DNA from: Mesorhizobium comanense
GTDB taxonomy: Bacteria; Pseudomonadota; Alphaproteobacteria; Rhizobiales; Rhizobiaceae
NCBI RefSeq assembly: GCF_005503535.1
Contig: NZ_SCNN01000035.1
Coordinates: 1-46,159, forward strand
Direction of reading: 5' to 3'
DNA length: 46,159 nucleotides
Shown here: in pieces, positions 1 through 10,100 of the stretch
How the letters are laid out: each line of letters starts with the position of its first letter
Position numbering within the stretch: the stretch's first letter is position 1
Translations under genes and position numbers: made by a program
The notes under the pieces: model-generated
What the model was told of the DNA's origin: nothing
Seen by the model: only the letters and a program-made list of their open reading frames with translations
Databases searched by the model: none

Positions 1-34
1 CATAATGCGCACGGGTGATTTCAGTCCAGGCCAT
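1..34 (-). mobile_element. IS5-family transposase, first codons only (cut by window edge)
   Basis: Reading the minus strand from position 34 gives ATG and then MAWTEITRAHY, which runs off the window. This matches my memory of the N-terminus of IS5-family (IS427-like) transposases of rhizobia. An in-frame ATG at 46 would add four residues. The body of the element lies outside the window, so the inverted repeats cannot be checked. It sits directly downstream of a metallophosphoesterase frame that ends early, suggesting that the insertion truncated it. The call rests on about eleven residues and is tentative. Confidence 0.55.
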
Positions 35-89
35 CGTGATCTCCATCGAATCTCGCAAATCCGACGGAATCACAACCTGCTGAAATCAC

Positions 90-644
90 TCAACTCTTTT
101 TGGAACGGACACTGAGGAATTCCGGAAGGTTCTGAAGCTCCCAGCTCCCGATCGAAGTGTTGATGAGTAGAAGCTCGGCACCCCTGTCCTTGGGGCCGAC
201 GACCACTGAAACAGGCCGGTCCAGAGGAACCGGGCACCAGCCCTGACGTATGGCTATCTGGCTGATCTTCCGGAACTTTTCCACCTTGCCGAGTTCGAAG
301 GCATCGATCCGATTTACGTCGTGATTTCCAGGCACGAAAAGCAGCGGGGTTGTCTGAGAGCTCTCGCCGCTACCTCGGCAAAGCAATGAGAAATGCCTGA
401 ATGCCCCCTCGATGAACTCCGATCTACCCCTCGTAGTAAAATCCCCGACGAACACGACGCCGTTGGTGGTGTCAGACGAAGACAGGTCTCGCAGTTTTCG
501 GAGCACCGCCCGGAATGCGGAACTCCGAAGGGCCTCCGAGATACTTGGAGCAAACTGCTTATCCTTAGCGTCTATATCGCTGGGAACAAGCTGCCAGTCC
601 GGATAGTGGATATCTCCAACCTGAAGGATTCGAATACGGCGCAT
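90..644 (-). pseudogene. Metallophosphoesterase, C-terminally truncated
   Basis: 184-residue N-terminal part of a calcineurin-like metallophosphoesterase, a family of dinuclear-metal phosphodiester or phosphomonoester hydrolases. Visible ligands are D11 and H13 (GDIH), D68 (GDF) and N107-H108 (GNHD). The C-terminal histidines, including the usual GHxH motif, are absent, and family members are normally clearly longer. The frame stops at 90, some 45-55 bp before a transposase start, so an IS insertion probably removed the C-terminus. The start ATG at 644 has a purine-rich AAGGGG upstream. Base composition looks less GC-rich than most of the window, which fits acquired DNA. Substrate is unknown, and the protein is probably inactive because half the metal site is missing. 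Confidence 0.7.
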
Positions 645-854
645 CTCTTACCCCTTGCAATAATCCCTAGTTGGATATTGCAAAAGTTTCCAGCTGCGAG
701 GTTGAGACGTCGACGACATCCACAGATTGCCACCTCGACACTCTCATTGTCCCTAAAAGTAGCAGCCAAGCAGGAAGGGGGTCGAACGCCAACCGTTCGT
801 CATTGTCTGCCTGAGACTGCTTCGGCTCGGCGCTGGCACGAGAGCACCCGGCCA
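645..854. other. Intergenic stretch upstream of the metallophosphoesterase
   Basis: About 210 bp without a convincing gene on either strand. It should hold the promoter of the minus-strand phosphoesterase; an AT-richer segment lies just upstream of its start. No repeat or RNA was recognised. Confidence 0.4.
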
Positions 855-975
855 TGAGGGGCAAGCGCCGACGCCCGCGCCTGCAAGCCGAGGTTGCGCA
901 AGGCGCCGAGCGTGACCTCGCGCGTCACCTTGATCGGATTGACGCGCAGGTCCAGCGGCGCCGGCTTGAGAAGCA
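855..975 (-). pseudogene. Fragment of an rsmB-like rRNA methyltransferase gene
   Basis: On the minus strand this segment encodes about 40 residues (LLKPAPLDLRVNP and on to a TREVTLGALRNLGL-like stretch) that match codons near 3838-3955 of the intact RsmB-type gene. At the start of the match 35 or more nucleotides are identical; the rest is diverged. Only this internal piece is left: there is no start, no SAM-binding motif and no catalytic cysteine. It abuts the stop codon of the Rieske oxygenase. It is either the relic of an old duplication or a junction scar from recombination with a related chromosome. Confidence 0.75.
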
Positions 976-985
976 CCAGGGCCGG

Positions 986-2047
986 TTACAGCCCCAGTGT
1001 CGTAGCGACCCGTTCCTGGAAATACTGCACGCCCCGCTCATGCCGCCCCGAGAGCGGGCCGGAGCTGTAGGCTCCCGCGGCGTAGTTGCGATGCGTATCG
1101 GCGCAGATCGTGTAGTCCTCGCGTACCACGGCCAGGGTGCCTTGCACGGATTTCGCCCTGCTCTCCGATGCTTCCGCGGAGGTGTCGGCAAAGAAGAAAT
1201 GGTAGTGCTGGTCCGTGTGATGCGGTGAGGTCGGGTTGATCCGGCTGACGTTCATGCCACCATCGAAGAGCGACAGCGTCCAGTTCGGCCACATCCAAAG
1301 CCATTTGCCGCGATAGAACAGACCGTCCTTCGGCGGTGCGGTCATCCGGACATAACCGGGATGGGCGGTGGTCTGGAACGCTTCGAAGTCGATGGCGGCG
1401 TAGAACGAGGGATGCGTGCCGGGGATGTGGTAGCCTTCGACGAAATTGTCGGTGTAGATCTTCCAGTTCGCCGCGAAGCTGACAGTGGCCTGATCGGTGG
1501 CGGCATAGGTCTCCAACGGCTCGTCCGCCAGTTCGGCGGGCAGGGAGCCAAGTTGATCCAGAAGACTTTCCCTGGGGTCGAGCGCCGCGAAGAGCAGCCC
1601 GCGCCATTGCGACAACTGCACCGCCTCCAGCGGCCAGTCCTCGGGGATGATCGCGGGATCCTTGCCATACCACGGGGCCTGCACCAGCCGTCCGGTGTCG
1701 GCAAAGGACCATTTGTGATAGGGACAGACGATCAGCCCGCATTTGCCCGCGCCATCGGCCAGAAGTTTGGCCCCCCGGTGGCGGCAGACGTTCTTGAATC
1801 CGCGCAAGGTCCCGTCCCGGCCCCGGATGGCGAAGACCGGCGTGCCGGCGATGTCGATGGCAAGGTATTGACCTGATGTCGCGACCGAGGCGACAGGCCC
1901 CATGAACTGCCAGGTGCGCGCGAAGATGTCGCGCCGTTCCTGCTGCCAGATATCGTCGCGGACATAAAGCGACGGGTCCAGGTTCAGGTATTGCACGGGC
2001 GCAATGTCTGATGGCGTGTGGTCGGCGCGCAAGGTATGTGGCGTCAT
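986..2047 (-). CDS. Rieske non-haem iron oxygenase, alpha-subunit type
   Basis: 353-residue aromatic-ring-hydroxylating-type oxygenase. The N-terminal Rieske [2Fe-2S] domain shows C88-x-H90 and C108-x2-H111. The C-terminal catalytic domain carries the mononuclear iron motif around 200-212 (DNFVEGYHIPGTH, with H207 and H212). Such enzymes use electrons from a separate ferredoxin or reductase to hydroxylate or demethylate aromatic rings, quaternary amines or similar substrates. No reductase, ferredoxin or beta subunit lies nearby, so it must borrow electron transport, and its substrate cannot be told from context. A good Shine-Dalgarno (GGAGG) precedes the ATG at 2047. Both flanks are non-coding or gene fragments, so it is an orphan in an accessory-looking stretch. 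Confidence 0.88.
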   Translation of the reverse strand: MTPHTLRADHTPSDIAPVQYLNLDPSLYVRDDIWQQERRDIFARTWQFMGPVASVATSGQYLAIDIAGTPVFAIRGRDGTLRGFKNVCRHRGAKLLADGAGKCGLIVCPYHKWSFADTGRLVQAPWYGKDPAIIPEDWPLEAVQLSQWRGLLFAALDPRESLLDQLGSLPAELADEPLETYAATDQATVSFAANWKIYTDNFVEGYHIPGTHPSFYAAIDFEAFQTTAHPGYVRMTAPPKDGLFYRGKWLWMWPNWTLSLFDGGMNVSRINPTSPHHTDQHYHFFFADTSAEASESRAKSVQGTLAVVREDYTICADTHRNYAAGAYSSGPLSGRHERGVQYFQERVATTLGL

Positions 2048-2587
2048 AGGCTAACCTCCAGTCGAGGCAATCCTGTCGCAAGCGGGGCGACATCGCAAGG
2101 GACTTGGCTCCGCCGCGCACAGCCCGTAAGCCGGCGTGCGATTTTGCTTCAGCGCAGATTTGCGGTTCCAATTCGCCGACCTGGTTGTCGACTGCGATCA
2201 TCACGTCGGATGCCTTCACCGCAGCACAGGTTCCAGGCCGACTTCGAGCCCGGTTCGCCGTCGCCTGAGGAACGGCTTGTATCAGAATGGTGCGCTTCGC
2301 TCGCGAACGACGGGATGGGGCCGGTTGCAGAATGGCAGCTATCCGCCGGGCGCGACCGAAACCCGACAGTGGCAGCCGGCCCACTACGGTCATTCGAGAA
2401 CTGGCGACGAAGGGAGCTGTGAAACCGCCAGGGGCCAGAGACGCCGTCTGGTGGTGCCAAGCTTCGCGTTGTTTTCGTAAGTAGAGAAACGGGCCCAAGA
2501 GTGAGAAAAGTCAATCTACTTTGAGGTTCTGGCCATAAACAATTCTGCCCCCAAATTTCCCTGCTTGCACGCAGGATTTTAATATGC
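2048..2587. other. Gene-free 540-bp stretch
   Basis: No open frame here looks like a protein on either strand; those present have biased composition and no recognisable motif. The left end must carry the promoter of the Rieske gene (minus strand) and the AT-rich right end, after about 2500, that of the lipoprotein (plus strand). The middle may be decayed sequence, but I could not assign it. Confidence 0.5.
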
Positions 2588-2623
2588 TTGATCGGCCTCA
2601 TGCCTTTGGGAGGGGCTTGGGGG

Positions 2624-3025
2624 ATGACAAAATTTACAAAAGCGGTGCTTGGCGCCGGGTTATTGCTTTGCGGGTGTGCGACACCACCAGAAAAGATACA
2701 AGCTAGCTATGTTTCGCCAATACTTTATCAGAATCTAACATGCGAGCAGCTGGCGCTAGAGGCCACAAATATTTCCAGCCGAGCGGCGGAGGCTGCGGGT
2801 GTTCAGAACAAAAAGGCCGGTCAGGACGCTGCGGTGGTCGCCGTTGGTGTAATCATATTCTGGCCGGCGCTCTTCTTCGCGAGTGGCGACGGCGCATCCG
2901 CGGCAGAGGTCGCTCGGCTCAAAGGCGAAATGCAGGCGATCGAAGATGCGTCCTCCCGCAAGAGCTGCGGAATCGTGTTCCAAAAGCCTAAACCGCCGAC
3001 CCCTAAGAAAAACAACTACCCTTAA
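2624..3025 (+). CDS. Small conserved hypothetical lipoprotein
   Basis: 133 residues. The N-terminus is a lipoprotein signal: basic MTKFTK, a hydrophobic run and the lipobox LLCGC, so the mature protein should start at the cysteine and be membrane-anchored. After it come a short CEQLALEA segment, an alanine-rich helix, a second hydrophobic segment (VVAVGVIIFWPALFF) and a helical tail with ARLKGEMQAIE. I recognise this as a common uncharacterised rhizobial/proteobacterial family, without a known function. The start at 2624 is preferred over the in-frame ATG at 2588 because it gives a proper signal peptide and follows GGGAGGGG. It is flanked by non-coding DNA and a pseudogene fragment, with no operon partner. 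Confidence 0.75.
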   Translation: MTKFTKAVLGAGLLLCGCATPPEKIQASYVSPILYQNLTCEQLALEATNISSRAAEAAGVQNKKAGQDAAVVAVGVIIFWPALFFASGDGASAAEVARLKGEMQAIEDASSRKSCGIVFQKPKPPTPKKNNYP

Positions 3026-3064
3026 ATACAGCAGCAGCCATCGGGAGGTTGCCGCCGGCGCTGA

Positions 3065-3316
3065 GAATCTGGCGACGCGCTCTTCATCGATGTCGGTCAA
3101 GTCGATGCTCGGCAGCGTGGCGGGGGTGTTGAGCTGCCTGCGCAATTCGATGATCCAGTCGACCATCGCCGATGAATCGTGGCTAGGAAGATCGGGGAAG
3201 CGTGCGAGCAGGCTGAGCTTTTCTTCCATCGCCGGGGCGTTGAACCTGACGACGTTCGACATCAGCACGGCGTTGAGCAGCCTGTGATGGGTGTCGTGCG
3301 CGCGGCCAATGGCCAA
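3065..3316 (-). pseudogene. C-terminal fragment of an iron-containing alcohol dehydrogenase gene
   Basis: The minus strand from about 3310 encodes some 80 residues (HDTHHRLLNAVLMSN through LLARFPDLPSHDSS to IDEERVA) that align with the C-terminal part of the intact iron alcohol dehydrogenase at 13845-15014 (HDTHHGLLNAVLMPY, LLARFLDLPTHDSA, IDEDRVA). The N-terminal Rossmann part, most iron ligands and the real C-terminus are missing, so it is not functional. Sequence divergence shows it is not a recent duplicate. It lies immediately upstream of, and opposite to, the intact methyltransferase gene. Confidence 0.82.
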
Positions 3317-3367
3317 CCGCTTCTCCGTCGCCTATACAGCCCTTTTCCCAACCCGACCGTCCTTCCC

Positions 3368-4708
3368 GTGAATCTCGCCAGCCGCCTGCAAGCCACTCTT
3401 GAACTCCTGCATGAAGTCGACAGCGTCGCGCGGCCGGCGGATGCGGTCGTCTCCGCCTGGTTTCGGGCGCGGCGGCATGTCGGCGACGCGGACCGTGGGG
3501 CGATCCTGGAACTGCTCTACGCGCTTCTGCGCCATCATGCGCGGCTTGGCTGGTGGCTGGGCAGGCATGGGCGCGCGGATGTGGCCCGCAACCGGCTGCT
3601 CGCCTGGCTTACGCTTGGGGAAGGCAGGACGCCCGAGCAGATCGGGCGGCTGTTCAACGGCGCGAAATTCGCGCCCGCCGCGCTGACGGATCAGGAGCAT
3701 GCGCTACTGGTCAAGTTGCAGGGGGGCACGATCGACCATGCCGGCATGCCGGAAGAGGTGCGCCTGGAATGCCCGCTTTGGGCGGCCGGGCCGCTGCGGC
3801 GGCGTTTCGAGGGCGCATTCGCTGGCGAGATGGCCGCGCTTCTCAAGCCGGCGCCGCTGGACCTGCGCGTCAATCCGGTCAAGGCGACGCGCGAGGCCAT
3901 GCTCGGCGCCTTGCGGGACCTTGGCCTCGCGGCGCAGGCGTCCGCCATGGCTCCGCACGGCATCCGCGTGGACGAGCGCCCCTCGCTGGCCGGCCTGCCG
4001 ATGCTCAGAAGCGGTGAGGTCGAGATCCAGGACGAGGGCTCGCAGCTCGTCGCCATGCTGGTCGATGCCCGGCCGGGCGAGCGCGTGGTCGATTTCTGCG
4101 CCGGCGCCGGCGGCAAGACGCTGGCCATCGCCGCGCAGATGAACAACAAGGGCCATGTCGTCGCCTGCGAAGTCATGGAGGGCCGGCTGAAGCGCGGCGC
4201 CGAGCGTTTCCGGCGGGCAGGGCTGCACAATATCGAGACCCGGCTGCTGTCCGGCGAGACCGACAAATGGATCAAGCGCCACAAGGGCGGTTTCGACCGC
4301 GTGCTGGTCGATGCGCCCTGCAGCGGCACCGGCACATGGCGGCGCAACCCCGATGCGCGCTGGCGTGCAACCGAGGAAGAGGGCCTGGGCAATGTCGTGG
4401 CGCTGCAGGCCCGCATCCTGGCAAGTGCGGCGCGCCTGGTGAAGCCGGGCGGACGGCTGGTCTACGCGACATGCTCCCTGCTTCTGGAGGAGAATGAGGA
4501 GCAGGTGGCCGCCTTCCTCACCGCGCATCCCGCCTTCCGCGTCGTGCCGCTGCGCGAGGCCGCGCCGGGGGTGACCAGTTCAGCCCATGCCGACTACCTG
4601 TCGCTGACCCCCGCGCGCCACGACACCGACGGTTTTTTTGCCGCCGTGATGCAGCGGGAGGCGGCGCCGGCGGCCGAACAAGCGTCGATAAAGGGCAGGG
4701 CGGAGTAG
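3368..4708 (+). CDS. rsmB: RsmB-type rRNA (cytosine-C5) methyltransferase
   Basis: 446 residues from a GTG start at 3368. The family transfers a methyl group from SAM to C5 of a cytosine in 16S rRNA (C967 in E. coli). The N-terminal ~130 residues are helical, resembling the NusB-like RNA-binding domain. The C-terminal Rossmann domain shows motif I VVDFCAGAGGKT, motif IV DAPCSGTGTWRRNP with C318, and motif VI ATCSLLLEENE with the expected nucleophile C369. The frame is open further upstream to 3179, but that part overlaps the dehydrogenase fragment on the other strand and has no family resemblance, so it is excluded. No strong Shine-Dalgarno was seen before the GTG, so the start is not certain; a nearby rearrangement may have replaced the original promoter. 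Exact target base is inferred from family only. Confidence 0.85.
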   Translation: MNLASRLQATLELLHEVDSVARPADAVVSAWFRARRHVGDADRGAILELLYALLRHHARLGWWLGRHGRADVARNRLLAWLTLGEGRTPEQIGRLFNGAKFAPAALTDQEHALLVKLQGGTIDHAGMPEEVRLECPLWAAGPLRRRFEGAFAGEMAALLKPAPLDLRVNPVKATREAMLGALRDLGLAAQASAMAPHGIRVDERPSLAGLPMLRSGEVEIQDEGSQLVAMLVDARPGERVVDFCAGAGGKTLAIAAQMNNKGHVVACEVMEGRLKRGAERFRRAGLHNIETRLLSGETDKWIKRHKGGFDRVLVDAPCSGTGTWRRNPDARWRATEEEGLGNVVALQARILASAARLVKPGGRLVYATCSLLLEENEEQVAAFLTAHPAFRVVPLREAAPGVTSSAHADYLSLTPARHDTDGFFAAVMQREAAPAAEQASIKGRAE

Positions 4709-4942
4709 GCCGGTCTGGAGCCGTTCACCGTTTCACGGAAATTAAGAACGGCTGCTAACTCTTTGTTTTGTCGCAATTCCGAGGGGAAGCGCTTTGCGCT
4801 TCTCCCGGGGAAAACCGCTCACACTTTTCCTGAAATTGCCCTAAAGCGGTTCAGCGCTTCACGGAATCGCCGAACCGCTCTAAACCTTTGTTTTTACGCA
4901 ATTCCGGACGGAAAACCGCTACGCACTTTTCCTGGAATTGCT
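4709..4942. repeat. Tandem palindromic intergenic repeat (rhizobial type)
   Basis: Two imperfect copies of one unit follow each other: one around 4762-4858, with an inserted stem GAAGCGCTTTGCGCTTC near 4788, and one around 4885-4940. Each begins TTTGTTTT, then has GCAATTCCG, a GGAAAACCGCT core and a closing GGAATTG or GAAATTG. Between them AGCGGTTC and GAACCGCT (about 4853-4880) form an inverted pair. The layout fits small folding repeats common between rhizobial genes. It lies between two convergently read genes and may also serve as their terminator. Confidence 0.7.
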
Positions 4943-6976
<2,034 letters not shown>

Positions 6977-7184
6977 CGCGGACGTATAGACCGCCGCCAT
7001 GGCGAATTCAATGAACCTCGGATCGGGGCGAGGCAAAGACATGCCGGAACTGAAGCCGCAATTCCGGCCGGCAGGCTCGCCGTTCGCGGCATCCCGTCGG
7101 GCCGCCGCGCGCGGCGGACTCCAAACCATTGACAACGTCGGGGCGTTTGATGCCTTATCGTTGCGGGACTTGGGGGCAAGTTCA

Positions 7185-10100
7185 ATGTGGCGTCTCACCG
7201 GGATCGTGTATCTCGTTTCGCTGCTTCTGCTGGGTGTCGTCGGGGCACATGCCGCGGACGCCTATGACGATGCGCGACTTTTGCGCTGGAACAGTGCCTT
7301 CGTCGCCCATGACCGCCACCTCGATGCGCTGATCACGGATGTCGAGGCCGACCTGCGCTCGGCCAGGATGCATCCCTACGCGCCTTACGTCTGGGCTCGC
7401 GCCATGTATGCCGATCATCGTCTGGCAGACGATTGGCGCAAGCACGTGGCGCCGGACCTGGTCGCCGTGCTCGGCGGCTTCCCTGATCAGTTCCTGGCCG
7501 AGGAAGCTTCCGACGAGGCGCGCCAGTCGCGCCTGGCGAACGATTTTCCGACTGAGGGCAAGGTGATCTGGCACGCGCGCGTGCTGGCGACGTGGGACAC
7601 GGATGACAAGGTCAAGTCGGCCAGGTTGAACCTGGCGGCGCTGGCTGATCCCAACGAAGAATTTCACGCCCTTTGGGATTTGCTTGAAGATGCCGATGAC
7701 CTGCGGTCGACGCGCCAGGACGCCGAAAAACTCCTGGCCAGCCGGCCGAATCCGGACGACCTGTTCGGGCGCGTTGGCCGCGCCTTCCTGGTCGGGGATT
7801 CGGCGCTGCGCACAGGCCGCAAGCTGGAGCTCGCCGACATGTGGTTGGCCGAGCATCCGCACGATGCCATGGCGTTGCGCTTCAAGGCGATCCAGCTGGA
7901 CAGCTTGAGCCGCCCGGAGGAAGCGCTGGAGGCGATGCGCGCGTCCCTGGCAAGCTTTCCCTACTACCCTTATCGGGCGCAGCAGCTGTCCAACTACGCT
8001 GTGAAGGTGTTGCCCGAGGCGGATGTTCGCTCGGAGGTTGCGGCCCTCGTCCGGCGAACCTCCGTGCTGGAAGGAGGCGCTCTTGCCGACCGGGTGGAGC
8101 AACTGATGGCGAACGCCTACCGCGTGGCGGGCGACCTCGGTGCGGCCCGGCGCATTCTGGAAACCGCACTGGGCCGTTCACCGGACGCGGTCGGTCTCAA
8201 CCGCGCCATGGCCAGTCTCGAGATGGACAGCGGACGCGTGTCCGAGGCGGAGCGCTTCGCCACCGTGGTCAGCGCAAGCGCGCTGCCGCTCAAGGCCGAC
8301 CTGGAGCTCTCGATCAGGATAGCCGCCACGCGTTCCGAGCCCGCGCGCGTGGCCGAACTGGTCGCGCTCTTCAAGCAGCGTTTCGGGAAACTGACGAGCA
8401 ACGCCTATTATGAATCGGGGCGCCTGAATCCTGACGGCTCACCGGAGGCCATCGCGTTCGCCCGCGAGGCGCTAGCGGCCTTGCCCAATTCGGAATGGGC
8501 CCATCGCTATCTGATCTCCAACCTTGTCGACGCCGGGAAGTCACGCGACGAGCAACCGCTGGTCGACGAGTGGCTGCAGCGTTTCGTCATTCCGGCCGAC
8601 AACGCGCAACGCCTCTACTTCAACCATCTGAAGGCCGTCGAGGACCATGACGCGGCGGTTGCCGGGTTCCGGGCGATGCAGGATCGCTGGGGAATCTATG
8701 ACGATTACTGGACGTTGCTGGCCGATGAGGAGAGCGGCGATCCCGCAAAGCTCGTCTTCTGGCAGGGTGTGCGCCGCGCAATACCGGACAAGGCCTTCCC
8801 GATCAGGAACATCCTCGAGATCTACGACGGTCAGCGCCGTTTCGACGACGCACTGCAACTGATCGACATGGCGCGGGGCGAAATGGCAGGCGCGGATGCG
8901 GTCGAACGCGCCGACCTTGCCTATTTCCGCTGCTATATCGTCGCGCAAATGGACACGCCGGGGGACCAAAGCGCCGTTGAAATCTACCGGCGGGCACGCG
9001 GCGACTGCGAGGAGGCGGAGCGCCTCGGCCGAAACCACGCCGACACACGCTACGAGATCGCGCTGCTGTCGAACATCCATGGCGACACGGCCAATATGGT
9101 TGCCGATTGGGAAGCCACGACGCGTCTTTCGCCGGACTCCGACGCCTCCCGCGATCTGGGCTTCTACAATTCGCTGGCCAAGATGTCCAACCGGCGGGTC
9201 TTCGCCGGCCTGTACGACTGGTACAAGCGCGACCCCTACGATGGCGCCCGCATCGCCGACATCGCCGTGCGCCATGCCAAATGGGGCGGCAGCCGCATCT
9301 TCGCCAAGGTCCTCTACGAGCGGCTGAAAGTCGTCTCACCAGACACCTTCCGCCAGCATGAATATGACTACAATCAACTCAATGCGGATTTCGAGAACGC
9401 GTCCGACAATTTCGTCAAGCAATATGGCGACCGGAAATCCATTTCGGCCAGCCTGCGCTATGTCGCCTGGTACGATGCGGCCCGGCTGGCCGCGCAGAAG
9501 CGCTCGCCCATCGTGACGCTGGACCTGGATACGTTCACGAAGACAGTGACCCAACCGGACGGCCAGCGGCTGGTGCAGAGCGAGGACCCCGTGACGGGGG
9601 CGGTGAGCTATCGCGCCAGCGGCAATTCCTGGCGGCGTTTCCATTATGACCCGCGCGGCAACCTGGTGAATGTCGAGGTGCCGAACGGAGGCGGCGTCAA
9701 GATCGGCTATGACGACCGCGGCCAGATATCGCGCATCGAAACCGACAGCAAAGTGCTGACCTTGGAATACAACGATATCGGCAAGCCGGCTGTCGTCACG
9801 CTGGAGGGCGTTGGACGAATAGACGTGCGCTATGACAAGAGCGGTGAAATCGAAAAGCTCGAGCCCGGCGGCGGCTCAGAGGTCACCGTCAAGGTGGCCG
9901 GTGCGATGACCACGCTACTCGGGATGATCAACGATACCGGTGCCGGCGAATACCGTGACGAGAAGCGCGATGCCGAGGCCGCCAAGCTCAGAGACACGCT
10001 GGACGAGCTCTCGGATACCCCCGATGACGCCCGGCTCCTGCCGACCGTGAAAGCCATGGTGCCCTACCTGGAGGGCGCGGACGGCGACTTCGATCGGATT

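Noticed and set aside
1038..2498. Long minus-strand open frame overlapping the Rieske gene in another frame
   Set aside because: Frame-shifted shadow of the oxygenase; all Rieske and iron motifs are in the other frame.
3179..3367. N-terminal extension of the methyltransferase to ATG 3179
   Set aside because: The 63 extra codons lie over the dehydrogenase fragment on the opposite strand and do not resemble RsmB proteins.
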